From Kondoa malvinella (Eukaryota > Basidiomycota > Agaricostilbomycetes > Agaricostilbales > Kondoaceae): a stretch of DNA of 64,000 bases. Under the pieces are notes generated by a model that had not been told where the DNA came from, ran no database searches, and saw only the letters and a program-made list of their open reading frames with translations. The stretch is taken from NCBI GenBank assembly GCA_039545315.1, contig BCIM01000010.1:186001-250000 (forward strand), written 5' to 3'. Below are positions 35,121 to 44,597 of this stretch, one piece after another. Position 1 is the first letter of the stretch. Every line of letters begins with the position of its first letter. A program made the translations under genes and the position numbers.

Positions 35121-36870
35121 ATGCTGCGGTTATTCTATTCTGTCCTTTTGGCAACAAGCTGTGTCTCAGCGTCTTCACATACAAACAGCAAGAAGCACAA
35201 CTCAGCTTCTACACATACAAAGAGCAACAAGCACGAGAAGCGCGCTGCTCGCCCTATCATAGGCGCCTATTATGCTGGATATAATCAAGCGACTCTTTCG
35301 CCTGATCAAATCGACATGGAAACCCTCACGCATCTAGACTTCTTTGTTGGAGAGACGACCAGCAACTATGATATCAACCTCAGTACAACATGGAACGCAG
35401 ACGCTGTCATCTACCAGACGGTCCGAAGAGCACAACGCGCTCGAGTGCTCACTTCGCTAGTCATCGGTGCGTCCTATGTGGAACACATGGTATTCTTGCT
35501 CATCTGTTCCAGGCGGGTGGTCTGGCTCGAGATACTTTTCCAGCTTGGTCGCTACACCAGGAAGAAGGAATTCTTATGCCCAGTCACTACGAACTCTCAT
35601 TAGAAAGCATCGCTTTGCCGGTATAGAGATTGACTGGGAGGTGCGTGTTCAACTTGATTTCCAGTATCTAGCTGATCGAGAGAGCAGTATCCTGGAGGAG
35701 CTGGAATAGGCAACAACGAAAACATGCGTTATGATTCAGTCAACTTTCTCGCTTTTCTCAAACACCTCAGAGCTATTGTACGTTCATCCTTATTCTTCTG
35801 TAGCTTGATCTGATCGGATCACAGCTCGGACCAGACTATGAAATCAGTATCAGCGTACCAGCAAGCGGCTTCAATGATGGTAACGGCAACCAAATAAACG
35901 ACTATCGAGATTGGCTAGATGCTGTTGACTATTTCAAGATCATGGCTTATGTGCGGTTTCTTGTCTGCTATATTTGACGATGCTTACACGATACACAGGA
36001 TCTGAATGGACCATGGGGAGGCACCACTACATCTGCTCCTGTTGCACCCATGTTGCAGTGCTATTCCGGCGCGAATCCAGCAAGCGTCACCGGGGTAAGT
36101 CCTGTTGCATTCTCTTTAGTCTCAGCTGAAATCTCTGGGTAGACTGTAGCATACTGGAAAGGAGCAGGTGTCCCAGGCAACCAATTGATCCTCCTTGTAC
36201 GTCTTAATGGTTGTCTTTATCAGTGAGAGCTGACATGCCGCTTCTACGTAGATGCCAGCCTACGGACAATCATACACGACAAGGTACCCATCCTTGAGAA
36301 GAGTTAAAACTGTATACGGTCAAGACAATTGGGCTTTCCAGCCATTGCGAAACACGGATAGTATCGTAAGCCGCTGTCGGCGTTTGCTCTTATACGCGCA
36401 TGGCATTGACCTCCGGCTTACAGGTCGGCAATGTCACCTACAACGGCCTGATTGGACAAGGTATACTCAACTCGGATGGATCTGCTAGATGGCCATATCA
36501 GCGATACTTTGACGTACGTACCTTCTACCTTCCAGCAGCATGGTCTAATTGGTACTGCAGGACTGCACCTCGACACCCTTCGTGTACAATGAAGAAAAGT
36601 ACAGCTTCATCACGTACGATGACCCCGACTCCATCTCGATCAAGGCCGCTTTCGCAAAGAAGCAAGGTTTAGCTGGTATTGGGCTGTTTGAGCTCTCACA
36701 TGATCGGGATAGCGCTCTGCTCAAAGCTGGTCGAGCTGCTTTCACAACTGGTACAGGTGAGTTTCTCAAGTCATAGGCTTTGATGGCCAATTGACGTGCT
36801 TTGATCAGCTACACGGAACGTCAAGCGAGATGTGGATTCTATGGAAAGAGCAGATCGGATAGAGTTATAG
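35121..36870 (+). CDS. GH18 chitinase-like secreted protein with altered active-site motif
   Basis: Glycoside hydrolase family 18 protein. MLRLFYSVLLATSCVSASS is a signal peptide, followed by a Ser/Lys-rich stretch and RPIIGAYYAGYNQATLSPDQ, the first barrel strand. Other landmarks are VLTSLVIGGWSGS (the SxGG-like strand), FAGIEIDWEYPG (strand 4), YFKIMAYDLNGPWGG, and LAGIGLFELSHD (strand 8, where many members have Trp). In strand 4 the usual D-G-x-D-x-D-x-E motif reads A-G-I-E-I-D-W-E. The general acid Glu and the adjacent Asp are kept, but the two earlier Asp positions are Ala and Glu. Short introns split the gene into about ten exons. The tail after the barrel is charged and short. Confidence 0.85.
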
Positions 36871-36904
36871 AACCATGCATTGCGTATCGGCTTATCGTCA
36901 GACC

Positions 36905-38238
36905 ATGACCGCAAAGCTTGAACGCGCCTTAGCTTCCAGATCCCTGATCAGCCTCCAGCGCGTGCTTCAACAAGGCGACCCTACGCTTTTCGTGTCTGCT
37001 ATTCTGCTCAGTGCTAGGCAGGGCAACGTGCAAGCCTTGTCATGGCTGCTGGATCAAGAGATTGAAGGGCGAAGCGAAGATTTCGTAGCGAGGACGACTG
37101 ATGAAGACAATACAACACTGCATTTGAGTGCTATGAGTGGGAATGCGGAAATCTTACAGCTCTATGTAGCTCACTGCCCGTCAGTCTTGTTGTTCCATGG
37201 GTCTTGGGATTCTAGATGAGCAAGAGCGTTGACAGATTCGTGCTGGACTGGGCAAACGACAAAGGCCAGACTGCTCTGCATCTCGCTGCCAAAGAAGGTC
37301 ATGTCGAGATAGCAAAGGTGAGTTCAGTTAGGTGTTTATGAGTCACGTACTTACTTTCGCTGCAGATCCTGCTTGATCTGGGTGCAGACTGTAATCTAGC
37401 AGACGACGAGGGCGACTCGCCTTTGCATTAGTGAGTCAGCATTGGTGTCTCCTTCTACTATACTGAAGCTTGATGAACGATAGTGCTGCTGCTTGGGGAC
37501 ACGAGCCAGTACGCAACAGTCCTCACGTATGCCGCGACGCTCATTGGCCCAATAGATCGTACGAATGCTCATCGAGCGACATGCTGCGTATCAAATGAAG
37601 AACAATCGAGGTTATACAGCGTCTGACTGTGGGTGAAGCGGCTATGTAGCGATCGCCTTCGCTGAATCAGTCTCTTTCCAACAGATGCTTTCAGTCATGC
37701 AATCTTGACAGCGCTACAAGATTCTGTTCGCGTAGCATTCGAAAACAAGAAGAGCGAAAAACGAAAGCACGCAGCCAAACAGTCAAACCGCACGCCGAAA
37801 GGCTCTACAGCTCCTGACGATCTGCCTGTGTCACAAAGTGTCCAACCTACGCAAAGTCGAGCAAGTCCTACAAAGCAAATGCAACCAAGTCATGCAGACG
37901 CAGCAGAACTCGCCGGTCTCGGTTTGCTCAACAGCCCACCACCGCGCTCCCTTTCCCTGCCCTCTTTCCAAGGTCTTACGCCAAATACTTCAGCTGACTC
38001 ACGACCGACATACGAATCAGCTGCCAGCAGCAAGAGCAGCGTTCAACAAGCACTCGAAAAGGATGCAGCAGCAATGGAACGGTTCCGTACTCGGCCTCAT
38101 CGATCAGAAAGTCACGATAGCGCCCGAACAAACAGTGAACCATACTCTTCTTCACCTTCAAGTCCAATGCTTCCTCCACCGATCGAATATGCTCCAAATG
38201 TTCTTCGACCGAGAGCGGGAAGCAATCTGGCTTCATGA
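36905..38238 (+). CDS. Ankyrin-repeat protein with disordered C-terminus (Avo2-like architecture)
   Basis: Starts MTAKLERALASRSLISLQRV. Ankyrin repeats follow: TTLHLSAMSGNAEILQLYVA, GQTALHLAAKEGHVEIAKIL, GDSPLHYAAAWGHEPIVRML and a partial last one (RGYTASDYAFSHAI). About three short introns interrupt the repeat region. The C-terminal roughly 180 residues are Ser/Pro/Gln-rich and disordered, with a LPPPIEYAPNVLRPR motif near the end. A short ankyrin array plus Ser-rich tail is the architecture of the TORC2 subunit Avo2, but other ankyrin adaptors share it, so this is only a suggestion. An in-frame ATG at 36875 also exists. The GH18 stop lies 34 bp upstream on the same strand. Confidence 0.75.
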
Positions 38239-38287
38239 GATTGCATGAAAGATTTACAAAGTGTTATTACAAGTGTTTCCCATCATA

Positions 38288-40249
38288 CTACCGTCGTGAT
38301 CTCGGTGCTGTTCGACCACTTGCAGCTGAAGAGGAAGTCCCTGTATCTCTGTCCGAATGCGTTCCTGGTAGACTGCGGGCGGGCGATGGTCCAGAAGTAT
38401 TGGTGTTGCTGTACTTCTCAATGTGGTTCAGCGTAGATTCCGGACAGGAAACTTGTGAGTTTGAGTTTCGGTAGGATTCGACATAGTTCAACGCTGATTC
38501 GGGCAGTGTTCTAGTCGATTGTCCTTGTGAGCTTGGCTTGCTGTATGATTCGATATAGTTCAAAGCTGATGCCGCTTGGGCCTTAGTCGTCTGCGGTTTG
38601 GAGTAGTATGAAATATAGTCAAGCGCTTCAGATGGTGCAGCAGAAGAGGACGGCTTTTTCATTGCGCTCTTGGGCATGTTTGGAATAGGCGGCGCGGAAG
38701 GAGAGGCAACGTATTGGCGACCTTGGTAACGAAGAGCTTCTGAGGATTGTGCGATAGGGATAGGCTTGGTCGAAGATGCAGCAGCATTCTGTGCGGCCTG
38801 TTCTGCTTGCCCTGCGCCGGATCTGAAGTACTCTGTCTGGCTGCGCAATTGGTCGGAGTAAGAGGACAATTGTGGATTGGGAGCCGTTGGCGGCCGACAA
38901 GGACCTTGTGAAGCTGTTGCGACCATGCCATTGCCAAAGCCCGCGGTGCTCTGCAATTCGATCAGTATGAGGCAGCCAATCCTTATCAGAGCTTACCACT
39001 CCTGCATTAGCATACGATGAGTTGCGAACCGGTGGGAATAGTTGACCTGAGTCTTAGTCTCAGCCTTGTGCGAATGATCGTGTCGCGCAGTACAACTGAC
39101 CAGTATGTTGCGATGCCCGCTTGCCGTCAAACCATCCGCCAGTATTGCGATTGACCAATCGGACACTACCATCCTGCGCTTGACTGGGTGCTGGTCTAGT
39201 CTTGAGCGGGACCATTCCTCGCATCACAGATTCACTACTTTGACTCTGATTCGTCGGGATGCCCAGCGAGTATGCCAATGCCGCATCGTGATATGATGCT
39301 CCATCCAATTCTTCCTCGTCGTTCTCTGCGATTGTCGTATGTGTCCTTCTTGAGCTGACCGTTCCTACTGTATTTCGAGAAACACCGGTTCCAGAAGCAG
39401 CAGGCGGGTTATAGAGTAGAACGCTTCTGTCTGAGTCTCTTCTTTCCGGCGAGACGAATGATTCAGACTTCTCAGATGAGGTGTCTGATGACTCGTCTGC
39501 ATAGGGCGCTGCTCGTTGGGCAGCCATGCTTAGTCTTCTCTTGTCTTGAGCGCGCCTTCGGTAGAGTAGAAAGCCGCCAGCGAGGAGAAGGAGAATGACA
39601 ATCACCGCTGCGGCTATGCCTCCGATCAAAGGACCATTTGAGCTGTCTTCTTCTGCGAGCGAGCCTTCGTCTGTTCCATTCCCGATGCCCGTGACCGCAG
39701 GGTCTTGGCTTCGTGATGTAAAGGTAGAATTGGAGAGTGAAGTAGAGGTCGATAGATCAGAAGCAGTTGTAGATGTGTTCAAATCTGTCCGTAACTCAGG
39801 TTTGCAAGATGAGGGCAGGTGCGAGAATGCTTACCGTCTGAACCCAGCGAAGTTGGTCTGCTGCTGCTCCCCTCAGTCTCATCATCGTCAGCTGACGAAC
39901 CGGTAGCAGACCGTGTCGCCGGCAAGCCAGAAGAGCCGGTCACATTTGCTGGCTCGCCTGTCGTATCTTCTGAAGGCTCATCGGTAGCCGTATCAGTTGC
40001 TGTCCGAGACCTTGTAGTCGTTGGAGCGCCAATCATAGTCGTGTCAATGGGCAGAACAGGGTTTCCAATTGGTCCAAAGATCCTATCTGGCGGAAGCAAG
40101 ACGATGCGCTTGGCCAGTACATGACGAAAACCATCTTGTTCTCTTCGCTTTGACATTGGAGAAGAAGAGCTCGTCGTTTGTAGACCAATGAACAGTAAGA
40201 ATGTTAAGAAGAGTACAACCGGACAAGACAACAAAGGGGGAAAAGTCAT
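38288..40249 (-). CDS. Single-pass membrane protein with Ser/Thr ectodomain and tyrosine-rich tail repeats
   Basis: Type I surface-protein architecture. The signal peptide is MTFPPLLSCPVVLFLTFLLF. The Ser/Thr-rich ectodomain (about 40170-39660) should be heavily O-glycosylated. One TM helix follows (PLIGGIAAAVIVILLLLAGG), then a basic stop-transfer (YRRRAQDKRR). The long cytoplasmic tail has Ser-rich phosphorylation-like clusters. Near the C-terminus four imperfect repeats occur: EALDYISYYSKP, SALNYIESYSKP, SALNYVESYRNS and STLNHIEKYSN. Introns at about 39835-39780, 39104-39050 and 38998-38952 join the exons. The layout resembles Mid2/Wsc-type stress sensors or mucin-like fungal receptors, but no diagnostic domain (such as WSC) is present. 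The gene converges on the ankyrin gene with 49 bp between stops. Confidence 0.6.
38412..38640 (-). repeat. Four imperfect tandem repeats of about 60-72 nt in the TM protein tail
   Basis: Repeated element recognisable on the plus strand near 38475 and 38547 as a core like gattcgatatagttcaa, with degraded copies near 38415 and 38606. Each copy encodes an A/T-L-N/D-Y/H-I/V-x-x-Y unit in the cytoplasmic tail of the membrane protein. Confidence 0.75.
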
Positions 40250-40360
40250 GGCTGGCCGATTATCTCAAGGCAGTTCGCTCGAGTCTGTAGTGCGCTATAT
40301 GCCTGCGCAAGCCCAGCTTTTCGTTGTACCTCAAAGAAAGGGTGCAAGGGTATACAAGCA

Positions 40361-40955
40361 TTACGACCGATAACGCATTCGAGCTTGATTAGCAGCCATC
40401 CGGTTATAGTCCGCTTCTTGCTGTTGCCTAGTAATCTTAATCATGTTTCTAGCGTGCATTTGCTTCCTTTGAACGGTTTCTATCTCGTGTTCAAGCTTCC
40501 TTGTATTGGTCACGATCAAATTTGCTTCTTGCTTGAGCAGATGATGTCGTTCGAAGAGGATGGAGTATACACCGCCTTGACTGCCAGTGTCTCTGCGCCA
40601 GGCTACAATGCGTTTGAACAGCGCGCTTAGTTGAGGGAAGGATACAAAGTTCTGTTCCATAATCTGAACAACGGCCTGTTAGATTCGCTAGCCGTGCAAT
40701 CAGCCTCACTTACTTTCTGTCCATCAAGGAACAGATCCTTCAATCCCTGTCATATACCTCAGCGAAAGTTTGCGCTCCCAAGAGGAAAATATCAACCTGA
40801 GCCATGGTTCGGAATCCAGCTTCTACCCTTGCGCGCTCATCTGCATTGTATACCATCATTTCCTTCTGTCCATGTAACTTGCGAGAGAGGTCCGCTTCGA
40901 CTGTATTCCAATGTAGTAATTCTCGCTCAGCTGGAATGACGGCTGGAAGGTTCAT
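40361..40955 (-). CDS. Coiled-coil hypothetical protein
   Basis: Unrecognised protein of about 170 residues. Exon 1 starts MNLPAVIPAERELLHWNTVE and reaches FLLGAQTFAE. A GT-AG intron (donor gtatatgaca, acceptor ctaacag) joins in phase 0 to AVVQIMEQNFVSFPQLSALF. The C-terminal third (LLKQEANLIVTNTRKLEHEI, VQRKQMHARNMIKITRQQQ) is strongly charged and heptad-like. No signal peptide or TM segment is seen. The gene lies 111 bp upstream of the single-pass membrane protein on the same strand. Confidence 0.55.
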
Positions 40956-41421
40956 TATGCTCTTGACTGACTGCCTTTTGGTTACGCGCTAATAGCTCTG
41001 GCTAGGGCCGTAGATGTGCTAGACGAGCAAATGAAGAGAGGTCAGGAAGGGTAGCTCAAGTCCGGCATGGCACCGCCTTTGTTGCTATCTCAGATCCAGG
41101 AGACGAAGAGGACAATGAGGCAAGGTGCCACCTTGCCTTGGACTAGCTATGACTTCTTGCCTTGAGTTGCTCACGTGCGATGCTTTTGTCGTCCAATCTT
41201 ACAATTCGTGCCAAGCTTCGCCTTTGCATGATGTCGTCATGAAATACAGATACAATGTGTAGCGCCGTATAGTCCGTAGAGCGCGCGCCGTGCGATACCA
41301 TCATAGCGGGTTCGGAATAAGCATTCGGCCGATTGGTAAACGACTTTCTCGCATCAGTCATCTTGCAAAGCTTGATAGCAAACGAGCAGCACAACACACG
41401 ATTCGTTAAAGCAAGGACAAG
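40956..41421. other. Divergent upstream region of the coiled-coil and Sec14 genes
   Basis: About 465 bp between two divergent start codons. A minus-strand frame at 41143-41454 overlaps the Sec14 start and looks like a shadow. Presumably this holds both promoters. Confidence 0.5.
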
Positions 41422-43030
41422 ATGATTGCAGCACAGTTGACAGCAGCGCAGCAAGAGAAGCTCGACACTTTTCGTAATGTGGTCGAGAAATCAGGTTTAC
41501 TCAAGAAAGGAGACACGATAGCGGCAGAGGGCGTTGACAGAACCTTGATACGCTTCTTGAAAGCTAGAAACTGGGTCAGTCAGGTCGCTGAAACGAAAGT
41601 GTATGAGTTTGGCTGATGAGCGTCACAAACAGGACATCAAGAAAGCACGTAAGTAGTCAATCAGCTGAAGATTTCGAGCCGAAAAGCTCAAGCTTTGTGC
41701 TCTCAGGTAACATGTTTGCCGACGCGCAGAAATGTGAGCAGCTCGCTAGAATGCTTAGGAGGTCAATCTGAGAATTGGTAGGGCGAGCGAATACTTTGAA
41801 TGGCAAGAGCATGGATCAGCTGTACGACGAAGTCGATCCGTTCTACTATGACAAGAAGGAGCAAATCGCAAAGTACTGGCCCATGTTCTTGTGAGTTGCT
41901 TCGAGCACATTGTCAGGCAGTGAATGATGTAACTCGCAGTCACAAGACAGACAAGGCAAGCCCATGCTTTAGACTGATGGCCTGTCCTCGTGTTAAAGCG
42001 GTAAACAGATTGGAAGGCCTATCAACATTCAACAACTCGGCAACATAGACGTAAAGCATCTGTATGAAGTCACTACGCCAGACTATCACGTAAGCCTGCA
42101 CTCTATGGCTGAGCATCCGCTCATGTGCCTCATCTGTTGTGACTACAGTGGTCAGTACACTGCCTGAGCTCCTTTCTCTAGCTAAGCTAGATTATAGGCA
42201 CACGGTGCTGGTCAACTGTGAATGTCTTACGAGAGAAGTACTCCCCGCTTCAAGAAAGGTAGCAGGCAACGACAATATCTCGGGCGCTTACTGTATCGTA
42301 GACGTGAGGTCGCGGTCTAGAGTTTCAGCTTCGTTGCTGATTTTCTTGCGGGTGGCTCTTCACAGCTCAAAGGCTTCTCTATAGGCCAATTCTCAGCGTT
42401 CAAGACCCTGGCTCAGAACAGCTTTCAAGTGTCACAAGATTACTATCGTGAGTCGACTTGATCCAGGTCCCTTTTGCAAAGCTCAGCCACACATAGCCGA
42501 AACTATGGGTTGCCTTCGAGGTAGGCAATCAGCATGTCGGATTTCCCGTCGTCATCGAGCTGAGCTGGCCTGCAGTGATCAACGCACCGGCTGCCTTCAA
42601 TGTCATCTGGAAAGTGGTCAAGCGCTGGCTAGCGAAAGAAACTGTCCAAAAGATTGACATCCTCGGTGCCGACTATCAATCTACGCTCTTACAAGACATT
42701 GCAGCCGAGAACCTCCCACCCTGGCTATCTGGTGGAACATGCTCCTGCACAAATTGTCTCAAAGGTGCCGGTCCATGGCTTGAAGCGCATCATCGCTCGC
42801 AAGATCGATCTGCTACTCAGCCACAACAGCCTGAACGCCCACAGACACCAACTGCACCACCTTCGACGATGGATACGACGCTAATTCCAGTAGCGCAGAG
42901 GGAAGCAGAGGCAAATAAGCAGGCGGAGAGGCCGGCTTTGGTCAGCAAGGCCACGAGTTTTGCAGATGCGCAGCAGGCTCCTCTTGAGGCGATACAGGCA
43001 GCCAGGGATGATGGCAAGGTGATTGCTTAA
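41422..43030 (+). CDS. Sec14-type CRAL-TRIO phosphatidylinositol transfer protein
   Basis: Lipid-transfer protein that couples phospholipid metabolism with Golgi secretion. It starts MIAAQLTAAQQEKLDTFRNV. The CRAL-TRIO-N helix region includes DRTLIRFLKARNWDIKKA, followed by LDELYDEVDPFYYDKKEQIA, YWPMFFHKTDKQGRPINIQQ, and VINAPAAFNVIWKVVKRWLA with KIDILGADYQSTLLQDIA. The last part of the lipid-binding fold is LPPWLSGGTCSCTNCLKGAG, characteristic of the Sec14 C-terminus. About 70 Gln/Pro/Ala-rich residues follow. At least eight short introns are needed, and several junctions between 42060 and 42460 remain uncertain. The stop converges on the pyroglutamyl peptidase stop with 68 bp between them. 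Confidence 0.9.
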
Positions 43031-43098
43031 TTTAATGTAATACCGAAAAGAACGAATGTACAATAGTCGAATGCATGTGATGCCCTTCAAATGTTCCC

Positions 43099-44075
43099 TT
43101 ACAAGCTGCCTGTTGACCTTCGCTCATCCGCTTCCAATCCTACGTGCCAGCAGACCTCCCTGATGACCTCCACGATTTCATCTTCATTGTAAGGTGATCT
43201 CTTATCTTCTCGCTTGCCTCTTTCAGGATGATCTCTCGTGCCTTCTTTCTGCTTTGGGTCACTGCATCGGACATTAGCAAGCTGCTGTCGTGCGCCTAAG
43301 GGTGAAATATACGGTATATGACAGAAGAGGACTGGTTTGGGCTTGCTATCCTTCGCTTGAGCCAATGCACATTTCAGGCTGGTCGCGTAGATGAAGCCGC
43401 ACTGTCACGCGATGAGCATCGACCAAGCAGCTGGTAATGGACGTACAAGATAGCCTCCCGCATCGTAGCTTGGAAAGACGTGCTGTGACATGTAATGAGT
43501 AAAGGCTTGGGTCGGTCTCAGGCAGACTGACTTGATGACCCGCTCTCTGCATGGTGAGAGCCAGACTCTCTACGTTTAGAGACGTCTTCCAGCGGTCAAC
43601 ATCTCCTTCTATCCCTCGACCGCCGGATACCTAAAATCGATCAGCTCAGATCATTTCAAATGCTCGAGAAAGCTCACTTCAGGCCCAAGTTGTCCTTCCA
43701 TATCTCTGCGATCGTAGCCAAGTCTTTCAGCCTGGTTCTCTAGCGCGACACCAGGAAAGCCGTATCGTAGTCCAAGGTGAACGAAGCCATCAAACAGACC
43801 GGATTGTTGAAATGCGGGTAGGTTATCCGTTACGTCGCTGTAGACTGTTAGGAAGCTGGTCATCACCCTTTAAGCTGGTTTTAGACTAGATAAAAGAGGT
43901 CCGAAAGAAACACGGACAAGCGGATACGGAGATTCGGATGAGAAGCTTTCTCGATAATGACACCAGCTAGACGTCTAGCTACAGTCGTGGAAATGTTTTC
44001 GTCTGGTGCATCAGAGAATGGGCCAAATCCGCTGATCAATAGCGTAACGACGCGAGGTTCGGTTGTTGGAGCCAT
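43099..44075 (-). CDS. Pyroglutamyl-peptidase I (peptidase family C15)
   Basis: Cytosolic cysteine peptidase that removes N-terminal pyroglutamate. The N-terminus MAPTTEPRVVTLLISGFGPF carries the family GFGPF motif, followed by the conserved Asn region (DENISTTVARRL). The glutamate segment is VALENQAERLGYDRRD. The nucleophile segment is YDAGGYLCGFIYATSLK, and the histidine segment is LFCHIPYISPLGARQQ. The catalytic Glu, Cys and His are therefore all present. Four or five short introns split the gene. A longer in-frame start exists upstream (44270), but MAPTTEPR fits the family length best. A plus-strand ATG starts only 15 bp away at 44091. Confidence 0.9.
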
Positions 44076-44090
44076 TGTGACAGCACCGCA

Positions 44091-44188
44091 ATGCAGAAAG
44101 GCAGAAGAGAAGACAAAGATGAACAGCAAAGGATTAGGGACCGGGCGGAGGATGTCAAAGCCGTGCTCGTAGCAGAACAAGAGTATGC
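44091..44188 (+). other. Candidate coding exon divergent from the C15 peptidase
   Basis: The open segment MQKGRREDKDEQQRIRDRAE continues to DVKAVLVAEQEYA and ends at a good donor (gc|gtgagttccg). Charged, helical composition and a clean donor make it look like a real first exon. It could belong to the TBC RabGAP downstream, or be a separate short gene: one acceptor (cttgcag near 44250) gives a stop after ARRVSASTYKSI. Confidence 0.35.
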
Positions 44189-44327
44189 GTGAGTTCCGTC
44201 CTCGCGTCCTCGAGCATCGCTTCGAGAGGCGCGGAAACGCTTGCAGTGCAAGGCGAGTCAGCGCTAGCACTTATAAGAGCATATAAGTACAGGATGCAGA
44301 AACAAATTTTGGCTGCACGACGTTGTC

Positions 44328-44356
44328 CAAGGGCAAGATTACACTTCTTGCCCTTG
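44328..44356. repeat. Perfect 10-bp inverted repeat with 9-nt loop
   Basis: CAAGGGCAAG (44328-44337) is followed after 9 nt by its exact reverse complement CTTGCCCTTG (44347-44356). It could form a hairpin in RNA or a small cruciform. It lies within the uncertain 5' region of the TBC gene. Confidence 0.7.
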
Positions 44357-44597
44357 CACAAGCGCGGTCCCTGTCGAACAGCTTCAGGACGCCTACGAGA
44401 CCCTTCTGTCCTGCTCTACAAGGTCTTCGAGGACGATCGATCACAGTAAAGCCGCTCCGCTTGGCGCACTATCGCTTGTTGGAAGTGCTCGCTATCCGAA
44501 TACTTGCTATAGTCTATACCAGGCCCCTCTAGCCGTGCTGCGATACCCTTCACGAACCTCTGACGACCACTCCGCTTGAGCTGTACATGCGTTCTTC

